DNA of 60,744 nt from Streptomyces albospinus (GTDB lineage Bacteria > Actinomycetota > Actinomycetes > Streptomycetales > Streptomycetaceae), in assembly GCF_014648695.1 (NCBI RefSeq), contig NZ_BMRP01000032.1, forward strand, positions 5,991-66,734. Direction: 5' to 3'. The first letter of the stretch is position 1, and every line of letters begins with the position of its first letter. Of the stretch, positions 1-7,928 are shown one piece after another. The notes below the pieces were generated by a model that saw only the letters and a list, made by a program, of their open reading frames with translations, did no database searches and was not told the DNA's origin. Position numbers and translations under genes: made by a program.

Positions 1-134
1 CACCCCCGCCCGCCCCGCAATCCCTGGGCGGCGCAGGGTCCGTGGGTCATTGACCGGCCCGTGCTTTCCGGCTATCCGTTTCTCCTTGGAAGTTTCCTTC
101 ACGTGTTCGAGGAAGCCCCCCGGAAGGAGCGCAG

Positions 135-1979
135 ATGCACTCCAGACGTACCGTCCTGACCACCGCCGCCGCGGCAGCCGCCGCAGCCGCCCTCGGCGAC
201 GGGCCCGCGCACGCCGTCGGACCCCGGCCCGCTGCCCCGTCCCCCTCCCCCGCCCGTCCGCCGTCTCCCGCCACCCTGGACCGGCTGCGCCGGATCGTCG
301 CCCGTATGACGCCCGAGGAGAAGGTGGGGCAGCTCTTCGTGATGCGGGTGTACGGGCACTCCGCGACCGCCCCGGATCCGGCCGATGCGGCGGCCAACCG
401 GAAGGAGATCGGGGTCGCCGACGCCGCCGAGCTGATCGCCAGGTACCGGGTCGGCGGCATCATCTACTTCAACTGGGCGCACAACACCCGTGATCCGCAC
501 CAGATCGCCGACCTCTCCAACGGAATCCAGGAGGCCGCCGCCGCGCTGCGCGTCCCCGTACCGGTGCTGATCTCCACGGACCAGGAGCACGGCATAGTGG
601 CCCGCATCGGCGCGCCCGCGACGCTGTTCCCCGGGGCGATGGCGCTCGGCGCGTCGGGATCCCGGGAGGACGCCCGTACGGCGGGGCGGATCGCCGGGCA
701 GGAGCTGTTCGCGATGGGCATCCGGCAGGACTACGCGCCGGACGCGGACGTCAATGTCAACCCGGCCAACCCGGTGATCGGCGTACGGTCCTTCGGCGCC
801 GATCCGCAGGCGGTGTCCCGGATGGTCGCCGCGCAGGTGGAGGGCTATCAGGGCGCGGGGGTCGCGGCCTGCGCCAAGCACTTCCCCGGGCACGGCGACA
901 CGGACACCGACAGCCATGTCGGGCTGCCGTACATCCACCACTCCGCGCAGGAGTGGGAGCGGCTGGACGCGCCGCCGTTCCGGGCCGCGATCGCCGCCGG
1001 GATCGACGCGATCATGACGGCGCACATCGTCGTGCCCGCCTTCGACCCCAGCGGTGACCCGGCCACCCTCTCCCGTCCGATCCTCACCGGCATCCTGCGC
1101 GAACGCCTCGGCTTCGACGGGGTGGTGGTGACGGATTCGCTGGGCATGGAGGGCGTACGGGAGAAGTACGGGGACGCCCGGGTGCCGGTGCTGGCGCTGC
1201 TGGCCGGCGCCGACCAACTGCTGAACCCGCCGGATCTGCCCGTCGCCTACCGCGCCGTCCTCCAGTCCCTGGCGGACGGCGAGCTGAGCGAACGGGACAT
1301 CGACGCCAAGCTGCTGCGGATCCTGCTGCTCAAGGAGCGCCGCGGGCTGTTCGCCGACCCGTACACCACCCACCGGGCGGTCGACCGGGTGGTGGGGACC
1401 CGCGGCCATCTGGCCGTCGCGGACCGGATCGCGGACCGCACCACCACGCTGCTGCGCAACGACGGCGGGGTGCTGCCGCTGTCCCGGCGGCGGGAGGGCC
1501 GGGTGCTGGTGGTGGGCGCGGACGCGGCGGCACCGTCCGGCAGCGGGGGCCCGCCCACGAAGGTCCTGGCACAGGCGCTGAACGGGCTCGGGTTCACGGC
1601 CACCGCGCTGCCCACCGGGATGGCGCCGACCCGGGCGCAGATCGACCGGGCGACGGCGGCGCTGGCGGAGCGGGACGCGGTGGTGGTGGCCACGTACAAC
1701 GTCACCGCGTCGTCGCCGCAGCGGGATCTGGTCGGCGCGCTGCTGGCCACCGGGAAGCCGGTGGTGCAGCTGGCGGTCCGCAATCCGTACGACATCGCGC
1801 AGTTGGACGGTGTCGGGGTGGCGCTGGCGAGCTATTCGTGGACGGATGTGGAGCTGCGGGCGGCGGCCCGGGTGATCGCCGGCCGGCGGGATCCGGCGGG
1901 CCGGCTGCCGGTGGCGATAATGCGCGCGGACGCGCCGGAGACCGCGCTGTACCAGATCGGCCACGGGCTGAAGTACTGA
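135..1979 (+). CDS. Secreted glycoside hydrolase family 3 (beta-N-acetylhexosaminidase, NagZ-like)
   Basis: 614 residues. The N-terminus (MHSRRTVLTTAAAAA) is a twin-arginine-type signal followed by an Ala/Pro-rich stretch, so the enzyme is probably exported folded. The GH3 TIM-barrel contains the NagZ-type signature KHFPGHGDT followed by DSH, which supplies the acid/base His-Asp pair, and a VVTDSLGM segment that carries the nucleophile Asp. A C-terminal domain of about 200 residues (RRREGRVLVVGAD onward) is the extra alpha/beta domain found in longer GH3 enzymes. The likely role is release of terminal GlcNAc from peptidoglycan or chitin fragments outside the cytoplasm. The ATG at 135 has a good AAGGAG ribosome site 5-10 nt upstream. 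Family call is secure; exact substrate is inferred. Confidence 0.9.
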   Translation: MHSRRTVLTTAAAAAAAAALGDGPAHAVGPRPAAPSPSPARPPSPATLDRLRRIVARMTPEEKVGQLFVMRVYGHSATAPDPADAAANRKEIGVADAAELIARYRVGGIIYFNWAHNTRDPHQIADLSNGIQEAAAALRVPVPVLISTDQEHGIVARIGAPATLFPGAMALGASGSREDARTAGRIAGQELFAMGIRQDYAPDADVNVNPANPVIGVRSFGADPQAVSRMVAAQVEGYQGAGVAACAKHFPGHGDTDTDSHVGLPYIHHSAQEWERLDAPPFRAAIAAGIDAIMTAHIVVPAFDPSGDPATLSRPILTGILRERLGFDGVVVTDSLGMEGVREKYGDARVPVLALLAGADQLLNPPDLPVAYRAVLQSLADGELSERDIDAKLLRILLLKERRGLFADPYTTHRAVDRVVGTRGHLAVADRIADRTTTLLRNDGGVLPLSRRREGRVLVVGADAAAPSGSGGPPTKVLAQALNGLGFTATALPTGMAPTRAQIDRATAALAERDAVVVATYNVTASSPQRDLVGALLATGKPVVQLAVRNPYDIAQLDGVGVALASYSWTDVELRAAARVIAGRRDPAGRLPVAIMRADAPETALYQIGHGLKY

Positions 1980-2004
1980 GCCCGGCAGGGCTGTTGGGGG
2001 TCGG

Positions 2005-2038
2005 CTCTCCGCGACGCCGCAATCCGGGTCGCGGGGAG
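2005..2038. terminator. Hairpin between convergent genes
   Basis: An 11-bp stem (2005-2015 with 2028-2038, one G-U pair) and a 12-nt loop lie between the convergent GH3 and S37 genes. No U-tract follows, as is usual in Streptomyces. Confidence 0.5.
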
Positions 2039-2062
2039 CCCGTCACCGCGCGGGCGGTGCGG

Positions 2063-3532
2063 TCACGGCCGCAGGGTCGTCATCCGGTGCAGCTCCGGCC
2101 GGTCCAGGTTCTTGTCGTACGGGGCCCGGGCGGTGGCCCGGCCGTTCGCGGGGACCGGGAGGCCCGCCCAGGACAGGAGTTCGGCGGTGGCCTTGGTGCG
2201 GTCGGCGTCCTTCAGCTTGGCGATGTCGGCACCGTGGTTGCCCCCGGGGACGGTGAAGACGTACGAGTCCCGGGCGCCCTTGCCGAGTTCGAAGTGCTTG
2301 GCGCTCCAGGGGTCGTACTGCCCGTTGACGAACATCATGTGCCGGGCGTGGTGGCGCACCCAGCGGTCGACGTCCGGCATGGCGCGCTTGTCGAACGCCA
2401 TGGGGATCTCGCGCGGCACGAACGAGCGGGAGTTGTTGATGCCGGGGTAGCGCAGCAGGTCCTGGATGTTGGGGTAGTGGTACGTGGGCTCACCGAGCTG
2501 GGTGCCCGCCTGGTAGTAGTACGGCAGGAACTTCTCCATGCCCTGGTCGGTGTAGGAGTCAAAGCCGCCGACCTTGTCGATCCACTGGTACAGCGCGTCG
2601 GTCGAGGCACCGGGCGCGGGGATCGCGGCGCAGGCGGTCTCGGCGGGCTGGTACTGCCAGAAGCCGAACACCAGGTCCGTGACGAGGACTTCGTAGGCCC
2701 GGTCGGCGTTGCCGATCAGGGTGAAGGTGCGCTTGTTCTCGCCGGCCCACTTCGCGTAGCGGTTGACGATCTCGTCGCGGCGCAGCAGCGCCTCCCGCTC
2801 GGCCTTGGCGACGTCGGCGCGGCACCGGGCGCTGCCGACGGTGGCGAAGAAGCGGTCGTAGGGCGCGGCGTCGGCACGGTCGGTGTTGTTCGGGGCGACG
2901 TAGGCGACGGTGCCGTTCATGTCGTGCGGGAAGAAGCGGCGGTAGTACGTGGCCGTCATGCCGCCCTTGCTGCCGCCGGTGGCGATCCAGTTCTTGGGGT
3001 AGAGGGCGTGCAGCGCCTGGAAGATGCGGTGCTGGTCGGTGGCCGCCTGCCGGATGTCCAGCTTCTTCCAGTCGGTGGGCGTGGGCCGCGACGGGGTGAA
3101 GTAGCGGTATTCCAGGGAGACCTGGTTACCGTCGATGATCTTGGTGGGTTCGCTGCGGGACGGTGTGGTGCTGACGTTGTAGCCGGAGGTGAAGAACACC
3201 GTCGGGCGGTCCACCGACTTGTGCAGCACGGTCAGCCGCTGCTGGAAGGTGCCCCGCTCCGGGTGCCGGTGGTCGACCGGCTGGGTGTAGTCGAGGACGA
3301 AGTAGCGGTAGCCGTCTACCGGCTTCTCCTCGATCAGGCTCATACCGGGGATCGCGAGGATCCGGTCCTTGATGTCCTGGCCGTCGCCGCCTTGTGTGGT
3401 GGCACTGCCGGCGTTCCTGACGTCCGAGCGGTTCGGCTCGGCGGCGGTGGCCGCTCCTGCCGGTGTGCTGACGGTTCCTGCCGTGCCTATGAGCACCGCG
3501 AGCGACAGCAGCCATCGTCTGGCCTTGCGCAT
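2063..3532 (-). CDS. Secreted S37-family tripeptidyl aminopeptidase (PS-10 type)
   Basis: 489 residues from the ATG at 3532, chosen because GGGGAGGG lies just upstream and the product begins with a clean signal peptide (MRKARRWLLSLAVLIG... to an Ala-x-Ala region). The body matches the streptomycete S37 serine tripeptidyl aminopeptidases. The nucleophile Ser is in GGSKGGM, a YFVLDYTQPVDHR segment lies near the N-terminus, and PGGNHG near the C-terminus carries the catalytic His. Acts extracellularly, removing tripeptides from protein N-termini during mycelial protein turnover. Convergent with the GH3 gene. Family call is strong; physiological substrate unknown. Confidence 0.88.
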   Translation of the reverse strand: MRKARRWLLSLAVLIGTAGTVSTPAGAATAAEPNRSDVRNAGSATTQGGDGQDIKDRILAIPGMSLIEEKPVDGYRYFVLDYTQPVDHRHPERGTFQQRLTVLHKSVDRPTVFFTSGYNVSTTPSRSEPTKIIDGNQVSLEYRYFTPSRPTPTDWKKLDIRQAATDQHRIFQALHALYPKNWIATGGSKGGMTATYYRRFFPHDMNGTVAYVAPNNTDRADAAPYDRFFATVGSARCRADVAKAEREALLRRDEIVNRYAKWAGENKRTFTLIGNADRAYEVLVTDLVFGFWQYQPAETACAAIPAPGASTDALYQWIDKVGGFDSYTDQGMEKFLPYYYQAGTQLGEPTYHYPNIQDLLRYPGINNSRSFVPREIPMAFDKRAMPDVDRWVRHHARHMMFVNGQYDPWSAKHFELGKGARDSYVFTVPGGNHGADIAKLKDADRTKATAELLSWAGLPVPANGRATARAPYDKNLDRPELHRMTTLRP

Positions 3533-3649
3533 GCACCCTCCCCTTGGGATAGCAAAGGTCGGGCCGAACATATCCGCGAGGAAGGGGCGCCACCAGCCTC
3601 CATTGCGGCGAGGGTGACGCCCCGGTGGCCTGATTTCGCCGGGTGCTGC

Positions 3650-3682
3650 GGGTGCGGGCCGGAGCCTGCCCGGCCCGCACCC
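3650..3682 (-). terminator. Terminator hairpin after the fused ABC exporter gene
   Basis: A perfect 12-bp GC-rich stem (GGTGCGGGCCGG at 3651-3662 with its complement at 3670-3681) follows the stop codon of the minus-strand ABC gene and precedes the S37 promoter. Confidence 0.7.
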
Positions 3683-3694
3683 ATCAGACCGGCC

Positions 3695-6600
3695 CTATAC
3701 GGCCAGCGGCTCCTCCTCGCCGGTGAACGTGCGCCACAGCTCCGCATAGCGGCCGTCGCGGGCGAGCAGCTGGGCGTGGGTGCCGTCCTCGATGATCCGG
3801 CCGTGGTCCAGCACCACCACCCGGTCGGCCCGGGCGGCGGTGGTCAGCCGGTGGGCGACGATCAGGGTGGTGCGCGCGCCAGAGCTCGATGAGGGGATTG
3901 GGGTCTCCCCTGCGCATGGGGGTCCCCCCGCTCGAACGGAGTTGAGAGTGGGGGAGGAGTTGAGGGCTTGGGGAAGGTCGGGCGACGGGTGGGCGGTGCG
4001 GCGGCCGGCGAGGCGGTCGGTGGCCTGGTTGACGACGGCTTCGGTGGCCAGGTCCAGGGCGGCGGTCGCCTCGTCGAGCAACAGCACGTCGGGGTCGACG
4101 AGTTCGGCGCGGGCCAGGGCGAGCAGCTGGCGCTGGCCGGCGGAGAGGTTCCGGCCGCGCTCGGCGATCTCGTGGAGGTAGCCGCCGTCGAGAGTGGCGA
4201 CCATGGCGTGGGCGCCGACGGCCCGCGCGGCGGCCTCCACCTCGGCGTCGGTGGCGTCCGGACGGCCGTAGGCGATGGCGTCGCGGACCGTGCCGGCGAA
4301 GAGGTAGGACTCCTGGGGGACGATGCCGAGCCGGCGGCGGTAGCCGGTCAGGTCCAGGTCGCGCAGGTCGGTGCCGTCCACCCGGACGGCGCCCGAGGTC
4401 GGGTCGTAGAAGCGGGCGACCAGCTTGACGAGGGTGGACTTGCCGGCGCCGGTCTCCCCGACGAAGGCCACCGTCTGGCCCGCGGGGATGGTGAGGTCGA
4501 TACCGGCCAGCGCCTGTTCGTCGTGTCGGCCGTAGTGGAACTGCACGGCGTCGAAGGCGATCTCGCCGCGCAGCGAGGGAACCGGGCGGGGCTGCTCGGC
4601 GGCCGGGGTGGTGGTCCGCTCGCCGAGCAGCTCGCCTATTCGGCCCAGCGAGACGGACGCCTGCTGGTAGCCGTCGAAGACCTGGGAGAGCTGCTGCACG
4701 GGCGCGAAGAACAGGTCGATGTACAGCAGATACGCGACCAGGGCGCCGGCGGTGAGGGTGTGCGCGCCCACCCGGTCGGCGCCGACGATCAGTACCAGGG
4801 CCGCCGCCACGGACGACAGCAGCTGAACGAAGGGGAAGTAGACGGATATCAGGAACTGGCCGCGCACCCGGGCCCGGCGGTAGGCGTCGCTCCGGGCCGC
4901 GTACCGCTCGGAGCCGTGGCCCTCGCGGCGGAACGCCTGGACGATGCGGAGTCCGGCGACGCTCTCCTGGAGGTCGCCGTTGACGACGCTGATCCGCTCG
5001 CGGGCGAGTTCGTACGCCTTCACGCTCTGCTTGCGGAAGAAGTACGTGCCGGCGATCAGCGGCGGGAGGGTGGCGAAGACGACCAGGGCGAGCTGGACGT
5101 CGATGGCGAGCAGTGCGATGAGGATGCCGAAGAAGGTCAGCATCGAGACCACGGCGGTGACCAGGCCGGTCTGGAGGAAGGTGGACAGCGCGTCCACGTC
5201 CGTGGTCATCCTGGTCATGATCTTGCCGGTCAGCTCGCGCTCGTAGTAGTCCAGGCCGAGGCGTTGGAGCTGGGCGAAGATCTTGACGCGGAGGGAGTAC
5301 AGGACCCGCTCGCCGGTGCGGCCGGTCATGCGGTTGGAGCCGATCTGGGCGGCCCATTGGGCGAGCACGACGATGAGAGCGAGGCTCGCCGCGGTCCAGA
5401 CGCCGGCCAGTACGCCGCGGCGCACTCCCTCGTCGATGCCCTGCCGGATGAGGACCGGCACCAGCAGGGAGGCGATCGCGTCCACCGCGACCAGGGCGAG
5501 GGCGGCGGCGAGCGGTGGGCCGAAGCCGCGCAGCATCCGGCGCAGGCCGTAGGAGGTCTCGGGGCGGACGGCGGCGGCCTCGTCGATGTCCGGGGTGTCG
5601 GTGGCCGGGGGCAACGCGGCGACCTGGTCGAGCAGTTCGGGGGTCGCGGGCATGCCGGCCGTCGCGGCGGCCAGGCCGGGCCCTGCGGCGCCGGCGGCCC
5701 GGGGCGCCGGGCCGGCCGCGCCCGCCTCGGCCTCCTGCTCGCGGCGGACCCACAGCTCGGGGGTGATCCCGGCGACCGCCGCGGCTTCGGCCTCGCGGTC
5801 GGCGGCGCGGTCTTCCGTGTCGCCGGGCGCGCCGTCGACCAGGCCGTCGGGCCGTACGGAGCCGCCGGCCGGCCGGCCGAGCACGCCGCTGGTCCCGGCC
5901 GCGGCGAACTCGCCGTCGAAGTTCCCCGAGCTCTCCACATCGTTCGAGGAGGGGAGACCCCATTCGGCCACCGCGCCCGCCGGGTCGTGCTCGATGCCGC
6001 CCAGCTCCTCCGGGTCGGTCAGCAGCCTGCGGTAGAGGGCGCAGCGCTCCGCCAGCTCCTCCTGGGTGCCGATGTCCACCAGCCGTCCGCCGTCGAGGAC
6101 GGCGACCCGGTCGGCGAGCGCCAGGGTGGAGGCGCGGTGGGCGATCAGCAGGGTCGTGCGGCCCGCCATCACACCGCGCAGCGCCCCGTGGATCTCGTGC
6201 TCGACGCGGGCGTCGACCGCGGAGGTGGCGTCGTCCAGGACCAGCAGCCGGGGGTCGGTGAGGATGGCGCGGGCCAACGCGACCCGCTGGCGCTGGCCGC
6301 CGGACAGGGTCAGGCCCTGCTCGCCGACCTTGGTGTCGTAGCCCTCGGGGAGCTCGGATATGAAGCCGTCGGCCTGGGCGGCGCGGGCGGCGGCCCGGAT
6401 CTGCTCGTCGGTGGCCTCGGGATGGCCGTAGGCGATGTTGTCGCGGATCGCGTCGGAGAACAGGAAGCTGCTCTCGGGGACGAGGCCGATGGCGGCGCGC
6501 AGCGACTCCAGGGTCAGCTCGCGGACGTCGTGGCCGCCGACCAGGACGCGGCCCGCGGAGACGTCGTAGAAGCGGGGCAGCAGCAGCGAGACGGTCGATT

Positions 6601-7810
6601 TGCCGCTGCCGGAGGTGCCGACGACGGCGACGGTCTCGCCGGCTTCGATGCGCAGCGAGAAGTCCTCCAGGACGGGGCGGAGGGCGGCGGCGCCGCCGTC
6701 CTCCCCGGGGGAGGCACCGGGCGGTGCGTAGCCGAACGTGACCTTGTCGAAGACCACGGTCGCCGGGGCGTCGGCGGGCAGTTCGTGGGCGTCGGGGCGC
6801 TCCTCGATGGTCGGTTCGGTGTCGATGAGCTCGTAGACCCGCTCCACGCCGGCGCGCGCCTGCTGGCCGACGGTCAGCATCACCGCCAGCATCCGGACCG
6901 GCCCGACCAGCTGGGCCAGATACGTGGAGAACGCGACGAACGTGCCGAGGGTGATGTGGCCCTGGGTGGCCATCCAGCCGCCGAGCGCCAGCATCGCGAC
7001 CTGGCCCAGGGCCGGGACGGCTTGCAGGGCGGGGGTGTACCGGGCGTTGAGGCGGACCGTGCGCAGCCGGCCGGCGAACAGCCGGCGGCTGACCTCGCGC
7101 AGCTTGTCGGTCTCCTGCTCCTCCTGTCCGAACCCCTTGACGACCCGGACGCCGGAGACCGCGCCGTCGACGACGGTCGCCACCGCGGCGGCCTGGCCCT
7201 GGGCGTACCAGGTGGCCGGGAAGAGCCGGGCGCGGCTGCGCCGGGCGATGAACCAGAGGGCCGGGGCGACGGCCAGCGCGACGACGGTCAGCAGCGGCGA
7301 CAGCACCGCCATCACGACCAGCGAGATCACGAACAGCAGGACGTTCCCGATCATCATCGGGAGCATGAACAGCAGGCCCTGGATCAGCTGGAGGTCACTG
7401 GTGGCGCGGCCGACGACCTGGCCGGTGCTGAGCTCGTCCTGCCGCCGGCCGTCGAGCCGGGCTATCGCGTCGTACATCCGGGTGCGCAGGTCGTGCTGGA
7501 TGTCCAGGGCGAGCCGGCCGCCGTAGAAGCGGCGGACGTAGGTGAGGGCGTACACGACGACGGCGGCGGCGACCAGGAGGGTGGCCCACGGGGCGAGGGT
7601 CCGCTCATGCCGGACGATCACGTCATCGATGATCAGCTTCGGGATGAGCGGGACGAGCGCCATCACGGCCATCCCCGCGAGCGAGGCGCCCAGCGCCAGC
7701 AGGACGTCCTTGCGGTACTGCAAGCAGTCCCGCGTCAACCGCCGCGCCCAGCCCCCTCGTGCCGTGTCCGTCCCCGCCACCCGATGCCTCCCATGCGTCG
7801 TCCACCGCAT
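3695..7810 (-). CDS. Fused double ABC exporter (TMD-NBD-TMD-NBD)
   Basis: 1371 residues from the ATG at 7810; the reading frame extends 21 codons further upstream. Two complete type-IV ABC exporter halves are joined by a long Ala/Gly/Glu-rich linker. NBD1 has Walker A GTSGSGKS, signature LSGGQ and Walker B LLVLDDATS, so its catalytic Glu is replaced by Asp. NBD2 has GETGAGKS, LSAGQ and the canonical LLLDEAT. This is the asymmetric arrangement of heterodimeric exporters, here in one chain; each half has about six hydrophobic helices. Odd features: a 42-residue low-complexity insertion in NBD2 between the Walker B/D-loop and the H-loop (VAHRL), and a shorter related sequence in the linker. The transported substrate (drug, lipid or peptide) cannot be told from sequence. 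Confidence 0.92.
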   Translation of the reverse strand: MRWTTHGRHRVAGTDTARGGWARRLTRDCLQYRKDVLLALGASLAGMAVMALVPLIPKLIIDDVIVRHERTLAPWATLLVAAAVVVYALTYVRRFYGGRLALDIQHDLRTRMYDAIARLDGRRQDELSTGQVVGRATSDLQLIQGLLFMLPMMIGNVLLFVISLVVMAVLSPLLTVVALAVAPALWFIARRSRARLFPATWYAQGQAAAVATVVDGAVSGVRVVKGFGQEEQETDKLREVSRRLFAGRLRTVRLNARYTPALQAVPALGQVAMLALGGWMATQGHITLGTFVAFSTYLAQLVGPVRMLAVMLTVGQQARAGVERVYELIDTEPTIEERPDAHELPADAPATVVFDKVTFGYAPPGASPGEDGGAAALRPVLEDFSLRIEAGETVAVVGTSGSGKSTVSLLLPRFYDVSAGRVLVGGHDVRELTLESLRAAIGLVPESSFLFSDAIRDNIAYGHPEATDEQIRAAARAAQADGFISELPEGYDTKVGEQGLTLSGGQRQRVALARAILTDPRLLVLDDATSAVDARVEHEIHGALRGVMAGRTTLLIAHRASTLALADRVAVLDGGRLVDIGTQEELAERCALYRRLLTDPEELGGIEHDPAGAVAEWGLPSSNDVESSGNFDGEFAAAGTSGVLGRPAGGSVRPDGLVDGAPGDTEDRAADREAEAAAVAGITPELWVRREQEAEAGAAGPAPRAAGAAGPGLAAATAGMPATPELLDQVAALPPATDTPDIDEAAAVRPETSYGLRRMLRGFGPPLAAALALVAVDAIASLLVPVLIRQGIDEGVRRGVLAGVWTAASLALIVVLAQWAAQIGSNRMTGRTGERVLYSLRVKIFAQLQRLGLDYYERELTGKIMTRMTTDVDALSTFLQTGLVTAVVSMLTFFGILIALLAIDVQLALVVFATLPPLIAGTYFFRKQSVKAYELARERISVVNGDLQESVAGLRIVQAFRREGHGSERYAARSDAYRRARVRGQFLISVYFPFVQLLSSVAAALVLIVGADRVGAHTLTAGALVAYLLYIDLFFAPVQQLSQVFDGYQQASVSLGRIGELLGERTTTPAAEQPRPVPSLRGEIAFDAVQFHYGRHDEQALAGIDLTIPAGQTVAFVGETGAGKSTLVKLVARFYDPTSGAVRVDGTDLRDLDLTGYRRRLGIVPQESYLFAGTVRDAIAYGRPDATDAEVEAAARAVGAHAMVATLDGGYLHEIAERGRNLSAGQRQLLALARAELVDPDVLLLDEATAALDLATEAVVNQATDRLAGRRTAHPSPDLPQALNSSPTLNSVRAGGPPCAGETPIPSSSSGARTTLIVAHRLTTAARADRVVVLDHGRIIEDGTHAQLLARDGRYAELWRTFTGEEEPLAV
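3872..3997. repeat. 126-bp palindrome-rich insertion inside NBD2 of the ABC exporter
   Basis: An in-frame 126-bp block separates AGRR from TTLIVAHRL, which are normally contiguous. It is rich in short inverted repeats (GGGGTCTCCCC, GGGGGTCCCCCC) and bordered on both sides by GGTGCG (3869-3874 and 3995-4000), which may be a 6-bp target duplication. A shorter relative lies in the linker near 5921-5967 in the opposite orientation. Confidence 0.75.
5921..5967. repeat. Short relative of the NBD2 insertion, in the inter-half linker
   Basis: On the minus strand this segment shares, in order, TGGGGTCTCCCCT, CTCGAACG, GAGAG and GGGGAA with the block at 3881-3985, but lacks its two middle pieces. It lies in the low-complexity linker between NBD1 and the second membrane domain. 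Confidence 0.6.
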
Positions 7811-7874
7811 GGCACCAACACCGCGGGCGGCGGATTTCATCCCGCCGCAACAAACCAACCCGGCGCTGCACAAG

Positions 7875-7912
7875 CCCGGGGGCCACCGCGGATCGCCGCG
7901 ATGGCCCCCGGC
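7875..7912 (-). terminator. Terminator after the GH65 gene
   Basis: The inverted repeat CCGGGGGCCA (7876-7885) and TGGCCCCCGG (7902-7911), with further pairing inside the loop, follows the stop codon of the minus-strand GH65 gene. Confidence 0.75.
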
Positions 7913-7928
7913 CTGTCCGTCTACGGCG

